A stretch of 64,000 bases of DNA from Streptococcus sp. WB01_FAA12. GTDB lineage: Bacteria > Bacillota > Bacilli > Lactobacillales > Streptococcaceae. The notes under the pieces are model-generated. The model was not told the DNA's origin, searched no databases, and worked only from the letters and a program-made list of their open reading frames with translations. This document shows positions 36,511 to 45,977 of this stretch, in pieces; within the stretch, counting starts at the first letter, position 1; each line of letters starts with the position of its first letter. Made by a program: the position numbers and the translations under genes. The DNA lies in the NCBI RefSeq assembly GCF_012843315.1, contig NZ_JABAEX010000001.1:682001-746000 (forward strand). Reading direction: 5' to 3'.

Positions 36511-37269
36511 TTATTTTACAAAATCAAGCAATGCCAAGAAGCTTTCAGCTTCAAGTGAAGCTCCACCAACAAGGGCACCGTCAACGTCTGGGCAAGCCAT
36601 GTATGAAGCAACGTTTTCAGGCTTAACTGAACCACCGTATTGAACACGAACTTTGTCAGCAACTTCTTGACCAAAGTCAGCCGCTACAACGTCACGAACA
36701 ACCTTACACATTTTTTGTGCATCGTCTTGTGAAGCTGATTTACCAGTACCGATTGCCCAGATTGGCTCATAAGCGATAACTGATGCAGCAACTTGTTCAG
36801 CTGTCAATCCAGCCAATGCAGCAGATACTTGAGCACCTACGAATTCAGCAGCTTTACCAGCTTCGTAAGTTTCAAGCGACTCACCACAACAGATGATTGG
36901 AAGCATACCGTTTGCAAAGATTGCTTTTGCTTTTTTATTGATATCTTCGTCAGTTTCATGGAAGTAGTCACGACGTTCTGAGTGACCGATAACAACGTAG
37001 TCAGTACCGATTTCTTTCAAAACTTGTGGGCTAGTTTCACCAGTGAAAGCACCTGCATTTTCAAAGTAGCAGTTTTGAGCAGCAACTTTAAGGTTTGAAC
37101 CTTTAGCAGCAGCAAGAACAGCTGTCAAATCAAGAGCTGGAGCTGCGATACCTGCTTCAACAAGGTCTGATGAAGGAAGTTTTGAGGCAACGGCTTCAAC
37201 GAATGCTTTTGCTTCTTCTGGATTTTTGTTCATTTTCCAGTTACCAGCGATAAATGGTTTACGTGACAT
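36511..37269 (-). CDS. tpiA: triosephosphate isomerase
   Basis: A 252-residue TIM-barrel enzyme interconverting dihydroxyacetone phosphate and glyceraldehyde-3-phosphate. Catalytic Lys in AGNWKMN, His in [10 protein letters not shown] and Glu in [11 protein letters not shown] are present, and the phosphate loop VQYGGSV. ATG 37269 is chosen (AGAGGT upstream, and the family starts [14 protein letters not shown]). It has its own promoter and terminator and highly biased codons. Confidence 0.98.
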   Translation of the reverse strand: MSRKPFIAGNWKMNKNPEEAKAFVEAVASKLPSSDLVEAGIAAPALDLTAVLAAAKGSNLKVAAQNCYFENAGAFTGETSPQVLKEIGTDYVVIGHSERRDYFHETDEDINKKAKAIFANGMLPIICCGESLETYEAGKAAEFVGAQVSAALAGLTAEQVAASVIAYEPIWAIGTGKSASQDDAQKMCKVVRDVVAADFGQEVADKVRVQYGGSVKPENVASYMACPDVDGALVGGASLEAESFLALLDFVK

Positions 37270-37303
37270 TTCACATACCTCTTTTTTCATTTTATTTTCT
37301 ATT

Positions 37304-37332
37304 ATTTTATCATATTTATAAGGAGCTTGCAA
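37304..37332 (-). promoter_or_regulatory. tpiA promoter
   Basis: On the minus strand -35 TTGCAA (complement of 37327-37332), 17 bases, then an extended -10 TGA-TAAAAT (complement of 37304-37309), 35 bases upstream of the ATG. Confidence 0.75.
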
Positions 37333-37365
37333 ATCTTACTCTAATTTACAAGATTTTTCAAGCGG

Positions 37366-38043
37366 CTACTCTTGCCACAAATTCATAGCATCGAGGAAAT
37401 CAGCCGAAGCCTGAACTTGTTTAGGATTGTTTGCTTCTCTCTCTGCTCGTTTGGCCTCTACCTGAGCCACAGATTGAATACCTTCATGGCGCCAGTTTCG
37501 TAAGATTGCCTGAATATATTTCCAGTTTGGCTTACCATTGAGAACAGCCTCTCGGAGAGCTTCCTTAATCAAATCCGCCTTAACTCCGTCTTCTTTGACG
37601 GTCTTGGAAAGATCCTCGATTTCAAATGGTGTTAATAAACGTCCCAATTCCTGCTGAAAAGTTTCAACCAGATCCTTGAGTTGATTTTGCGGGTTTGATG
37701 CTGTTGCAGCTGGAGTCTGGCTGTCCAACAAGTTATCCAAACGTTCAAAGGCCAAACTAGCATCAAAAATAAGCTCAATTTCCCCATTTAGTTCAATAGT
37801 TCGATATTGTAGTAGCCCATTTTCAGTCAAGTTTGAAATGGATTGGTTGACATCTGCAAGTTCTTTTCCAATAGTTTCTGCAATTTGGCTTGGCGATAGC
37901 TCATCCAAAGCAGATGTATTTTGCAGATAAAAAAATTGCCAGACGAGAAAATCATCACTGGAAGGAAAAAGTTCCTTAAAATGCAAGAGCAGGGCACTTG
38001 GCAAAACCAAGTTCCCTGATTTAAAAGCGTCAAAATATGTCAT
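37366..38043 (-). CDS. dnaD: replication initiation protein DnaD family
   Basis: A 225-residue protein with an N-terminal winged-helix oligomerisation domain (about residues 1-100) and the C-terminal DnaD/DnaB2 domain ending in NWKYIQAILRNWRHEGI (about 170-190), a motif typical of the family. It loads the replicative helicase at the origin and in restart. It begins eight bases after the metA stop, so the two probably share a transcript. Confidence 0.9.
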   Translation of the reverse strand: MTYFDAFKSGNLVLPSALLLHFKELFPSSDDFLVWQFFYLQNTSALDELSPSQIAETIGKELADVNQSISNLTENGLLQYRTIELNGEIELIFDASLAFERLDNLLDSQTPAATASNPQNQLKDLVETFQQELGRLLTPFEIEDLSKTVKEDGVKADLIKEALREAVLNGKPNWKYIQAILRNWRHEGIQSVAQVEAKRAEREANNPKQVQASADFLDAMNLWQE

Positions 38044-38051
38044 AATTCCTC

Positions 38052-38996
38052 TTATAAATATCCAAATGAAGCTGCGTCATCCTCTACCTTTTTCCAGTCA
38101 AAGGGGGTTTCCTGATAAACAGCATAGTTAACCCAATTACTGAAAAAGAGGGCAGCTGATGAAGACCAACAAAGACACGGTTTCTCATTCACATCATCAT
38201 TTTTGAAGTAATTTTCTGGAATGTGAGGATTAAGTCCTGCCTCACAATCACGAAAATACTCTTTTGCTAGAGTATCACGGTCATATTCTAAATGACCAAA
38301 ACTATAAATCTCACGAAGATCCCGACTGGCTAAAATAGAAACGCCGACTTGTTCTCCCTCAGAGAGGATTTCCAGATTGGTTTTTCCTAAAATTTCCTCC
38401 TTATAGATTTCTGTATGACGAGAATGGGGAGCTACATAGCTATCATCAAAACCACGAAAGAGAAGATGACCCTCTTTCAAGGTGTCCTGCGGGTAAATGC
38501 CTGACAATTTCTGAGCCATCTGATGCTTTTCAACTCCATAGCGAGCATAAAGACCTGCTTGGGCACCCCAACAGATATGCAGGGTCGAAAAAACATGCGT
38601 CTTGGACCATTCGATGACCTGTTTGAATTCTTCCCAGTAATCCACCTCCTCAAAAGGCAAATGCTCCACTGGTGCTCCTGTGATGATCATCCCATCAAAA
38701 AAGTCATCCTTGACCTCTGGAAAGGTCTTATAGAAGGTTTCCATATGTTCGGCACGAGTTGTCTTGGAACGATGTGTTTCCATATATAAGAAATCAATAT
38801 CTAATTGCAAAGGGGTATTAGCCAAATGCCGTAAGAGTTGCGTTTCTGTTACCATCTTTTGAGGCATGAGATTTAGAATCAAAATCTTCAAGGGGCGAAT
38901 ATCCTGATGAGCGGCCCGTTGGTCGTCCATAACAAAGATATTTTCTGTCCTTAAAATCTCCACAGCTGGTAATTTTTTATCAATTCGAATCGGCAT
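38052..38996 (-). CDS. metA: homoserine O-acetyltransferase (MetA family)
   Basis: A 314-residue enzyme of methionine synthesis that acylates homoserine. Catalytic Cys142 in HICWGAQAG and a His in HSRHTEIY are visible. Residue 111 is Glu ([15 protein letters not shown]). In the Bacillus enzymes Glu at this position gives acetyl-CoA specificity, while Gly gives succinyl-CoA. The product is therefore probably O-acetylhomoserine despite the common annotation as succinyltransferase. TATAGTT repeats upstream suggest MtaR control. Confidence 0.93.
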   Translation of the reverse strand: MPIRIDKKLPAVEILRTENIFVMDDQRAAHQDIRPLKILILNLMPQKMVTETQLLRHLANTPLQLDIDFLYMETHRSKTTRAEHMETFYKTFPEVKDDFFDGMIITGAPVEHLPFEEVDYWEEFKQVIEWSKTHVFSTLHICWGAQAGLYARYGVEKHQMAQKLSGIYPQDTLKEGHLLFRGFDDSYVAPHSRHTEIYKEEILGKTNLEILSEGEQVGVSILASRDLREIYSFGHLEYDRDTLAKEYFRDCEAGLNPHIPENYFKNDDVNEKPCLCWSSSAALFFSNWVNYAVYQETPFDWKKVEDDAASFGYL

Positions 38997-39076
38997 AATA
39001 CCCTCCTAACAGTTCTCTATTTCGGGAATGATGTTGTCTGTTTGAAAGTAAAAACCTCCAAATACTTCTTCCCTTT

Positions 39077-39134
39077 ATTATACTGTATGAAGATATAGTT
39101 TTCAATTATAGTTTTTCTCTAACTAGCTATAGTT
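39077..39134 (-). promoter_or_regulatory. metA promoter with TATAGTT repeats
   Basis: On the minus strand -35 TTGAAA (complement of 39100-39105), 17 bases, -10 TATAAT (complement of 39077-39082). TATAGTT occurs at 39094, 39107 and 39128; the last is part of the palindrome AACTAGCTATAGTT (39121-39134). These resemble MtaR/MetR boxes of streptococcal methionine genes. Confidence 0.65.
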
Positions 39135-39156
39135 AATTTATATAGCAGGTGAAGAG

Positions 39157-39179
39157 AAAACAGCCCCAAGGACTGTTTT
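39157..39179 (-). terminator. probable terminator of apt
   Basis: On the minus strand AAAACAGTCC pairs with GG-CTGTTTT around a small loop, then TCTCTTC. It lies four bases after the apt stop. Confidence 0.55.
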
Positions 39180-39182
39180 TCA

Positions 39183-39695
39183 TTAATAATGCATAAGTAC
39201 CTTGTAATCGTAATCTCCGATTTTTTCACGGCCTTTAAGCTCATCAAGTTCAATCAAGAAAGCACAACCTGCTACAACTCCACCGAGTCTCTCAATCATT
39301 TCGATGGTCGCTTTAACAGTTCCACCTGTTGCCAAAAGATCATCTACGATGAGAACACGTTGGCCTGGCTTGATGGCATCTGCATGCATGGTCAAGGTAT
39401 CAATACCATACTCTTTCTCATAGTCAGCAGAAATCACTTCACGCGGTAATTTCCCTGGTTTACGAACAGGAGCAAATCCAATCCCCAACTCAAAGGCAAC
39501 GGGACAGCCAACGATAAAACCACGGGCTTCTGGTCCCACAATCATGTCGATTTTCTTATCAGTTGCATACTGAACAATTTCACGAACAGCATAGCTATAA
39601 GCATTTCCATCTGCCATCAAAGGGCTGATATCACGGAAGGTGATGCCTTCCTTGGGATAATTTTCAATCGTTGCGATATAATCTTTTAAATTCAT
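39183..39695 (-). CDS. apt: adenine phosphoribosyltransferase
   Basis: A 170-residue purine-salvage enzyme converting adenine and PRPP to AMP. The PRPP-binding motif [13 protein letters not shown] (about residues 122-134) and the adenine-binding GPEARGF region are present. The length is normal. Monocistronic, between the rplA terminator and its own hairpin. Confidence 0.96.
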   Translation of the reverse strand: MNLKDYIATIENYPKEGITFRDISPLMADGNAYSYAVREIVQYATDKKIDMIVGPEARGFIVGCPVAFELGIGFAPVRKPGKLPREVISADYEKEYGIDTLTMHADAIKPGQRVLIVDDLLATGGTVKATIEMIERLGGVVAGCAFLIELDELKGREKIGDYDYKVLMHY

Positions 39696-39830
39696 CTTTT
39701 TCTTTCTTTCAAAGTTTTTTACTCTCTATTATACCATATTTTCCGTGAAAGAAGAAGAGGAAAAGCACTATTCTCTTGTTCCATCAGGCTATTAATGGAC
39801 TTATTTCCCCAGGAATGAACTTATCATCAA

Positions 39831-39858
39831 AAAAACGAGCACATTCGTACTCGTTTTT
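39831..39858 (-). terminator. terminator of rplK-rplA
   Basis: AAAAACGAG and CTCGTTTTT form a stem with a ten-base loop, and the T run follows on the minus strand. It lies 13 bases after the rplA stop. Confidence 0.88.
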
Positions 39859-39871
39859 AAAAATTTGTTAA

Positions 39872-40561
39872 TTAAAGTGAGTTTACGTCAACCTTGATAC
39901 CAACACCTTGAGTAGTTGTGATTGTCAAGTTTGTTACGTAAGTTCCTTTAGCTGTAGCTGGTTTTGCTTTTTGGATTGTTTCGTTGAAAGCTTTAAAGTT
40001 TTCAACCAATTTTTCAGCTTCAAATGATACTTTACCGATAATTGCTTGAACGTTACCTGCACGGTCAGCACGGTAAGTGATTTTACCACCTTTAGACTCT
40101 TCAACTGCTTTAGCAACATCCATTGTTACTGTACCAGTTTTAGGGTTTGGCATCAAGTTACGTGGTCCAAGGACACGTCCAAGACGTCCAACAAGAGCCA
40201 TCATGTCAGGTGTAGCGATAACTACGTCGAAGTCCAACCAACCGTCGTTGATTTTCGCAACTAGGTCATCTTCACCAACAAAGTCTGCACCAGCAGCTTT
40301 TGCTTCTTCAGCTTTTGCACCACGTGCGAAAACAAGAACGCGTGAAGTTTTACCAGTACCGTTTGGCAATACCATTGCGCCACGGATTTGTTGGTCAGCT
40401 TTTTTAACGTCGATGTTCAAGTTGTAAGCAACTTCTACAGTTGCGTCAAATTTTGCAAAGTTAGTTTCTTTTGCAAGTGCTACAGCTTCTTCTACGCTGT
40501 ACGCTTTTGTGCTGTCGATTTTCTCAAGTGCAGCACGAAGTTGTTTGCTTTTTTTAGCCAT
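39872..40561 (-). CDS. rplA: 50S ribosomal protein L1
   Basis: A 229-residue ribosomal protein that binds the mobile L1 stalk of 23S rRNA and in many bacteria represses its own operon. [21 protein letters not shown] is the family signature. AAGGAGAA precedes the ATG. It follows rplK after about 97 bases that contain a candidate L1-binding RNA motif. Confidence 0.98.
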
Positions 40562-40576
40562 TTTCTATTCTCCTTG

Positions 40577-40607
40577 TAAGTGGTTCAATCGATTTTCATC
40601 TCCCACG
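40577..40607 (-). promoter_or_regulatory. candidate L1-binding RNA motif in the rplK-rplA spacer
   Basis: On the minus strand GTGGGAGATGAAAATC (complement of 40591-40606) lies just upstream of the rplA ribosome site, followed by CGATTGAACCAC, so the GTGG/CCAC ends can pair. The same GTGGGAGgTaAAAATC pattern is repeated upstream of rplK. Ribosomal protein L1 sites in other organisms share a GGGAG-type internal loop. Confidence 0.4.
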
Positions 40608-40658
40608 TCACTTCTCGAAATGATGAAGTCTTGCGGGTTATATTGGGGGTGTTATTGA

Positions 40659-41084
40659 TTAGTCAACAACAGTGAATCCCATAGAACGAGCAGTACCTTC
40701 GATCATACGCATTGCAGACTCAATGTTTGCTGCGTTCAAATCTGGCATCTTAGTTTCTGCAATTTCTTGTACTTGTGCACGAGTAACTGTAGCAACTTTA
40801 GTTTTGTTAGGTGTACCTGATCCTTTTTCAACACCTGCAGCTTTTTTCAAAAGAACGGCAGCTGGTGGTGTTTTTGTAACGAAAGTAAATGATTTGTCTT
40901 CGTATACTGAGATAACAACTGGAATGATCATACCAGCTTGGTCAGCTGTACGAGCGTTGAACTCTTTTGTGAATCCCATGATGTTGATACCAGCTTGACC
41001 AAGAGCAGGTCCAACTGGTGGAGCTGGTGTAGCTTTACCAGCAGGGATTTGCAATTTTACAAGTTTTTCGACTTTTTTAGCCAT
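40659..41084 (-). CDS. rplK: 50S ribosomal protein L11
   Basis: A 141-residue ribosomal protein of the GTPase-associated centre. It starts [34 protein letters not shown]; the Pro-rich N-terminal hinge and [10 protein letters not shown]-terminus match the family. AAAGGAGG lies ten bases before the ATG. First gene of the rplK-rplA operon. Confidence 0.98.
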   Translation of the reverse strand: MAKKVEKLVKLQIPAGKATPAPPVGPALGQAGINIMGFTKEFNARTADQAGMIIPVVISVYEDKSFTFVTKTPPAAVLLKKAAGVEKGSGTPNKTKVATVTRAQVQEIAETKMPDLNAANIESAMRMIEGTARSMGFTVVD

Positions 41085-41121
41085 TTTTAAATCCTCCTTT
41101 GTGGTTTTGGCGGTAATTAAA

Positions 41122-41190
41122 GATTTTTACCTCCCACAAGTATGCTTTACACATACCCTTCAATTATACACTATTTATCTAAAAATGCAA
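41122..41190 (-). promoter_or_regulatory. rplK promoter and leader with L1-like motif
   Basis: On the minus strand -35 TTGCAT (complement of 41185-41190), 16 bases, -10 TATAAT (complement of 41163-41168). The leader carries GTGGGAGGTAAAAATC (complement of 41122-41137), followed by ACCGCC and ACCACAAAGGAGG, so CCAC can pair with GTGG next to the ribosome site. This is the sister of the motif before rplA. Confidence 0.55.
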
Positions 41191-41206
41191 GAGAAAACTT
41201 TCATTT

Positions 41207-41923
41207 TTAATCGACATAATCTCCGCCTTCAAAGCCATAGTATTCTTCCAAACTAAGGCCACTTGCAGCAATTTCTTTGGCTTCTTTTCCGACGTAGCGA
41301 AGATGCCATTCTTCTGCCATATAGCCAGTCTCTTTTTCCTTGCCTTTGAGATAGCGAACAACAAAGCCATAGTCAGCCGCATGATCCAAGAGCCACTGGG
41401 CTGCCTTTGCTTCAGTAACTAAATCACCATCTGTCCCGATAAGGTCAAAAGCAAGACCCGTTTGGTGTTCACTATAACCTGGGCGAGCTGAGTAGCGATC
41501 TGCTGCTTCCTTACCGTCTTGATTCACATAGTCTTGATAAAGCTTGGTTTGAGTTTCATAACTTCTAAAACCACTGTAATGATCGCTGATTGGGTAGCCA
41601 GCTGCTTGCATGGCTGCAATGAGTTTCAGCAACTCTGCTTTAGCTGTTGGATTTTCTCCTGGATTGTAGTCTTTTGACAAAGGATAGTGCTTATTAGCTA
41701 TGACGATCTCATCATATTTTCCTTGTATACTATAGTGGTCTCCTTTATTCACAACCTCTGCCTTCTTCTGACTAGAGGCTTGAGATTTGCTCCCTACAGT
41801 TCCTTCAGGTTGACTAGTTTGTTCCGTTTTTTGAGTATTTTCTTCATTTTTAGGTTTTTCTTGAGAACATGCTGCTAGGGTTACTGCCAGCAAACCAGAT
41901 AAAACGATGTATCTTTTTTTCAT
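41207..41923 (-). CDS. dacB: L,D-carboxypeptidase lipoprotein DacB/LdcB
   Basis: A 238-residue surface lipoprotein: signal peptide with lipobox LAAC and lipidated Cys19, a Ser/Thr/Gln-rich linker to about residue 60, then a VanY-type zinc peptidase domain. Zinc ligands His153 and Asp160 (SEHQTGLAFD) and His207 (EWHLRY), with catalytic Glu204/205, are visible. It trims the C-terminal D-Ala from peptidoglycan tetrapeptides and works with the DD-carboxypeptidase DacA in pneumococci. The next gene on this strand, downstream, is rplK. Confidence 0.93.
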   Translation of the reverse strand: MKKRYIVLSGLLAVTLAACSQEKPKNEENTQKTEQTSQPEGTVGSKSQASSQKKAEVVNKGDHYSIQGKYDEIVIANKHYPLSKDYNPGENPTAKAELLKLIAAMQAAGYPISDHYSGFRSYETQTKLYQDYVNQDGKEAADRYSARPGYSEHQTGLAFDLIGTDGDLVTEAKAAQWLLDHAADYGFVVRYLKGKEKETGYMAEEWHLRYVGKEAKEIAASGLSLEEYYGFEGGDYVD

Positions 41924-41938
41924 TTTTTGCTTCCTCTC

Positions 41939-42400
41939 TTAGGCCAAGTACTTCTCCAATTCATCAGATAAGGCTTTAATCATTTGTTCCAACTCACGGG
42001 ATTGCACTTGGCAATCTTCTGCTGCCATTTCTTCCCAGGGTACCCACCAGACTGGACCACGGCCATTAAGCCCATGACCCTTCATATCACCTGACCGTCT
42101 TGGAAAGAGGTGCCAGTGAGCGTGGGCATCTCCATTTCCTAGAAGTTCGATGTTCATCTTTTCAGCTTTAAACGTTTTGGCAACAGCTTCTTGGACCAAA
42201 CTCATTTCCTCTAGAAAACGAAGTTTTACAGAAGTCTCCATATGGTGGAGTTCTGTGACATGCTCTTTTGCCAGAAATAAGGTATAACCCTTAAAGTATT
42301 GGTGGTCTCCAATAACAACATAGCCTGCTTCTAGTTCTTTTACAAAGTAGGGATTTTCCCCTGCCTTGATCCATTCAATTCTTTGACAAATCAAGCACAT
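41939..42400 (-). CDS. HIT-family nucleotide hydrolase
   Basis: 153 residues from the ATG at 42400; the upstream extension overlaps pepA and is unlikely. The histidine triad His93-x-His95-x-His97 in DAHAHWHLFPRR is present. HIT proteins hydrolyse nucleoside polyphosphates or phosphoramidates; the exact substrate is unknown. It starts two bases after the pepA stop, so they are co-transcribed. Confidence 0.88.
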   Translation of the reverse strand: MCLICQRIEWIKAGENPYFVKELEAGYVVIGDHQYFKGYTLFLAKEHVTELHHMETSVKLRFLEEMSLVQEAVAKTFKAEKMNIELLGNGDAHAHWHLFPRRSGDMKGHGLNGRGPVWWVPWEEMAAEDCQVQSRELEQMIKALSDELEKYLA

Positions 42401-42401
42401 C

Positions 42402-43439
42402 TTAGTCCACCAACGCACTCTTGAGATAGGCATCAACCATACGCTCTGTCGCCACTACTGAATCAATGTGTGTTCGTTCGTAAGAATGACTTGACTCAAT
42501 ACCAGCTCCAAGGAGAGCATGCTTGACCTCGGCTCCTGCTGACATAGCTGCCGAAGCATCCGAACCGTAAAATGGATAAATGTCGAGCTTAAATGGAATA
42601 TCTTGCTCCTTCGCCAAAGCTACTAAGTGTTGACGGAAGTCATAGTGATAAGGACCGGAAGCATCCTTGACACAGATAGATACTGTGTACTCATCTGTCT
42701 GTTGGTCATCGCCAATAGCTCCCATATCCACAGCCAGATATTCTACTACCTGAGTAGGAATATTGGAATTAGCTCCATGACCCACTTCTTCAAACACTGA
42801 AAAGGCAAAATGTGTCGTCATTGGCAAGTCAATTCCTTCTTCTTTATAAACTCGAAGGAGATTGAGTAAAATTGCTGCACTGACCTTGTCATCTAAGTGG
42901 CGAGACTTGATAAAACCAGTTTCCGTCACAACTGTTCGCGGATCGAAACTAATAAAGTCACCGACCTCAATACCCAAGGCACGCGTTTCTTTTTCATTGG
43001 TCACTTTTTCGTCCAAACGCACTTCCATATTGTCCTGAGTGCGTTCTGCAGTTCCTGCATCTTTGTAGACATGACAAGAAGTCTGGTGGATGAGGATAGT
43101 TCCAGATACCGTTTTACCTGTACTAGCCACATGAACAGTACAGTTTTCTCCCTCAATCATGTTCCAAGGAAAACCACCGATCCGGTCCAATTTGAGACGA
43201 CCGTCAGGTTTGATAGCACGAACAATAGCACCCAGCGTATCCACATGGGCAGTCACATAGCGTTGTTGCTCATCATTTTGACCTTTAATGGTCACATTGA
43301 TACCTCCCTTGGCTGTACGAACCGGCTGGTAACCAAGCTCTTCTAAAGTACGGACTAGGTAGTCTGAAATCTCACGAGTAAAGCCAGTTGGAGATGCAAT
43401 AGCGGTTAATTCTTTGATATAGTTTACAGTTTGATTCAT
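42402..43439 (-). CDS. pepA: M42-family glutamyl aminopeptidase PepA
   Basis: 345 residues from ATG 43439 with AGAGGTG upstream. It is a dinuclear metallo-aminopeptidase with ligands in VTAHVDTLG, RHLDDKVS, FEEVGHG, LAVDMGA and the C-terminal SSHSYER. The M42 PepA removes N-terminal Glu or Asp. It starts a short operon with the HIT gene. Confidence 0.9.
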   Translation of the reverse strand: MNQTVNYIKELTAIASPTGFTREISDYLVRTLEELGYQPVRTAKGGINVTIKGQNDEQQRYVTAHVDTLGAIVRAIKPDGRLKLDRIGGFPWNMIEGENCTVHVASTGKTVSGTILIHQTSCHVYKDAGTAERTQDNMEVRLDEKVTNEKETRALGIEVGDFISFDPRTVVTETGFIKSRHLDDKVSAAILLNLLRVYKEEGIDLPMTTHFAFSVFEEVGHGANSNIPTQVVEYLAVDMGAIGDDQQTDEYTVSICVKDASGPYHYDFRQHLVALAKEQDIPFKLDIYPFYGSDASAAMSAGAEVKHALLGAGIESSHSYERTHIDSVVATERMVDAYLKSALVD

Positions 43440-43495
43440 TTCTTCACCTCTTTTGCTACCTATTATAGCACATTTCAGTAGAGAGGAAAAAAGAA

Positions 43496-43532
43496 AAATC
43501 ACTCCTGTAGAGTTGACTTACAAAAGTGATTT
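43496..43532 (-). terminator. terminator of brnQ
   Basis: On the minus strand AAATCACT and AGTGATTT pair across a long loop (with a second ACA/TGT pairing), and TTTTTC follows. It lies just after the brnQ stop. Confidence 0.6.
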
Positions 43533-43539
43533 CTATTTT

Positions 43540-44865
43540 TTATTCCATTTCAAAAACATCGCTTTCTTGCTTGTTTGGTAGAACCAATGAAAGCAAGATT
43601 CCGATAATAGCAGGCACTAGCCATGGAAGAGAGGCTGACGCAAACGGAAGGGCATTAATCAGATTTTCTAGAAACTCAATTTTAAAGGAACTTCCAAGGA
43701 CACTTGCAAGAGCAATAGCTGTAACAAGCCCAATAGTTAACTGCATGCCCGGTTTTGATAGGGCTACAAACTTATTCACAATCACGATCATCACAATGGC
43801 GATGGTGATTGGGTACAAGATTACCAGTACTGGCACTGAGTACTTAATGATTGCATCAAGACCAAGGTTTGCAATAGCAAACCCAATCAAGGTAAAGGCA
43901 GTGGCATAGACCTTGTAGCTGATTTGTGGGAAACGTCCATTAAAGAACTCAGCTGTAGACACAATCAATCCAACTGTCGTTGTGAAGCAGGTTACAGTTA
44001 CCATAACAGCAAGGAAGAGTTGAGCTGTTGAACCAAAGATTTCCTGAGTTGCTTGCGACAAGATATAAACTCCTGGTGTTCCACCCTTCATCACTTCTGC
44101 TGGTACTGGGAAGTGATTTCCAAGGAATCCTAAACCAATGTAAAGAGCACTGAAAGCAAGAGCTACAACGATACCAACCACCCAAATAGTTGAAATGTAT
44201 TCTTTCTTACTGGAGAATCCAAGTTGTTTCAAGGTTTGAACTGCAATCACACTGAAGGCAACTGAAGCAAGGGCATCCAAGGTGTTATAACCTTCTAGGA
44301 ATCCTGTACCAAAGGCAGAAGCTTGATAAGCAGCTGAAGCCGCTTGAGGGCTTGTTCCACCATATTTGAAGGCACCTAGTACAACCAAGATAACGATCAA
44401 TAAGGCAAAGACTGGCGTTAAAACACGTCCAATTCGATCCAAAATCTTTGATGGATTGAGTGAAATCAGATAGGCTGCTGCAAAATAAAGCACAGTAAAA
44501 ACAATCAATCCTAGACCTTTGTTTGCTTCGGATAAGAGGGGGCTAATCCCAACTTCATAAGCTGTTGTGGCTGTACGCGGAATGGCAAAGAAGGGGCCAA
44601 TCGATAGATAGAGGACTGCAAGATAAAGCGTCGCAAACCAAGGTGAGATTTTCTTAGAAATCTCGTGAATGTATCCTTTAGGGTTTAGCGTTCCGATGAT
44701 GAGCGTTAGGACAGCAATCCCGACACCCGAAAATACAAAACCTGCGATGGCAGGAAGAAACTGTTCTCCAGATAAAGCACCTAGAGAAGGCGGAAAGATC
44801 AAGTTCCCCGCACCAAAAAATATTCCAAACAGGAGCAAGCCTGTTAGGGCACCTTTTTTAGCCAT
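43540..44865 (-). CDS. brnQ: branched-chain amino-acid transporter BrnQ
   Basis: A 441-residue LIVCS-family permease with twelve TM helices. ATG 44865 follows AAGGAG, and the protein begins MAKKGALTGLLLFGIFFGAGNLIFPPSLG, a signature start of the family. It imports Leu/Ile/Val with a cation. It is a plausible CodY target, but only a weak CodY-like sequence is visible upstream. Monocistronic. Confidence 0.94.
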   Translation of the reverse strand: MAKKGALTGLLLFGIFFGAGNLIFPPSLGALSGEQFLPAIAGFVFSGVGIAVLTLIIGTLNPKGYIHEISKKISPWFATLYLAVLYLSIGPFFAIPRTATTAYEVGISPLLSEANKGLGLIVFTVLYFAAAYLISLNPSKILDRIGRVLTPVFALLIVILVVLGAFKYGGTSPQAASAAYQASAFGTGFLEGYNTLDALASVAFSVIAVQTLKQLGFSSKKEYISTIWVVGIVVALAFSALYIGLGFLGNHFPVPAEVMKGGTPGVYILSQATQEIFGSTAQLFLAVMVTVTCFTTTVGLIVSTAEFFNGRFPQISYKVYATAFTLIGFAIANLGLDAIIKYSVPVLVILYPITIAIVMIVIVNKFVALSKPGMQLTIGLVTAIALASVLGSSFKIEFLENLINALPFASASLPWLVPAIIGILLSLVLPNKQESDVFEME

Positions 44866-44994
44866 AATAATCTCCTTCATATTTCTAAAATACTGACCTA
44901 GTATACCATTATTAAGACTCTGAAAAAAGTATCCAAAATTAATCATTGAATGTTTTCAATATTTTTAAAAATAAGAATTATCTAAAAACAAAAT

Positions 44995-45022
44995 CCCTCA
45001 CTCAGTTGGAACCGAGCAAGGG
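44995..45022 (-). terminator. terminator of the pepV-rhodanese cluster
   Basis: On the minus strand CCCTTGCTC and GAGTGAGGG pair (with wobbles) around a short loop and are followed by ATTTTGTTTTT. About 25 bases after the rhodanese stop. Confidence 0.75.
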
Positions 45023-45049
45023 AAGATTAGGATCTATCACCATAGAGGT

Positions 45050-45337
45050 TTAAAGATTTTCAAAGGCCGTCATTCCACCTTGAACATTGATAACTTCATA
45101 ACCCTGTTCAACTAGAAATTGACAAGCACGCGCTGAACGTATTCCAGATTTACAAATGACATAATGCAAGAGGTCCTTGTCCAACTGATCATAGATATCA
45201 GCTAATTGACTAAGTGGTAGGTTTTGAGCACCTTCTAAATGAAGCGTCTGGAACTCTTCTACTTCTCTCACGTCCACTAGAGAAAGTTGCTCATTTTGAT
45301 AAAGCTGGTAAAAATCGTTAAAAGTAATTTCTTTCAT
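45050..45337 (-). CDS. single-domain rhodanese-like protein
   Basis: A 95-residue sulfurtransferase-fold protein. The active-site Cys62 lies in the loop CKSGIRS, and VDVREVEEF at the N-terminus is the family CH2A-like motif. It may carry a persulfide for sulfur trafficking; the physiological acceptor is unknown. The start overlaps the uracil-DNA glycosylase-like gene by four bases. Confidence 0.88.
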   Translation of the reverse strand: MKEITFNDFYQLYQNEQLSLVDVREVEEFQTLHLEGAQNLPLSQLADIYDQLDKDLLHYVICKSGIRSARACQFLVEQGYEVINVQGGMTAFENL

Positions 45338-45924
45338 TTTGTTTCTCCAAGAATCTTTTGAATTCTTTTTTTCAAATCGGGCACTACTTCTGACTCAAAC
45401 CAAGGATTTTTGGCCATCCAGATTTGATTTCGTGGTGAGGGGTGCACCAGAGGGAAAAATTCTGGTAGATAGTCTTTGTAGTGTTTTACCCGTTCTGTCA
45501 CCTTGCCACTAACTTTTTCATGTAAATAATAGGCTTGGGCATATTGTCCAATCAAGAGAGTTAATTGGATATCGGGCAACTCTTGCAAGAGTTGCGGATG
45601 CCATTTTTCTGCAAAACCTGTACGAGGTGGAAGGTCGCCTGACTTGCCATGCCCCGGAAAGTAGAAATCCATGGGCAGAACTGCAAAATAACCTGAATTG
45701 TAAAAGGTGTCCTCATCCACACCTAGCCACTCACGCAAGCGATCGCCACTCTTATCCTTCCAATAAATCCCAGCTTCTTGCGTTTTAAGCCCCGGAGCCT
45801 GACCGACAATATTGATGCGGGCAGTTTTTGGCGCCGCAAAGAGAGGTTCGATTCCGCGTTCTGTATAGCTGGTATTCTGTGGATCAGCCATAATGGCTTG
45901 CTTGATTCTTTCGATTTGAGACAT
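45334..45924 (-). CDS. uracil-DNA glycosylase family protein
   Basis: 196 residues from ATG 45924 (GGAGGG seven bases upstream). Motif 1 is NIVGQAPGLKTQ and motif 3 is LVHPSPRN, the UDG-superfamily uracil-recognition loops. It resembles the family-5/SMUG-like group (COG1573). It probably excises deaminated bases, but the specificity is unproven. It overlaps the rhodanese gene, without a clear functional link. Confidence 0.8.
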   Translation of the reverse strand: MSQIERIKQAIMADPQNTSYTERGIEPLFAAPKTARINIVGQAPGLKTQEAGIYWKDKSGDRLREWLGVDEDTFYNSGYFAVLPMDFYFPGHGKSGDLPPRTGFAEKWHPQLLQELPDIQLTLLIGQYAQAYYLHEKVSGKVTERVKHYKDYLPEFFPLVHPSPRNQIWMAKNPWFESEVVPDLKKRIQKILGETK

Positions 45925-45977
45925 CTGTTTTCCCTCCAAAAAGAAGTCCAAGCATAAAATCTCAGACTTCTATCATT

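Noticed and set aside
44885..44990. Possible CodY box upstream of brnQ
   Set aside because: The best match has four or five mismatches in 15, too weak in AT-rich DNA.
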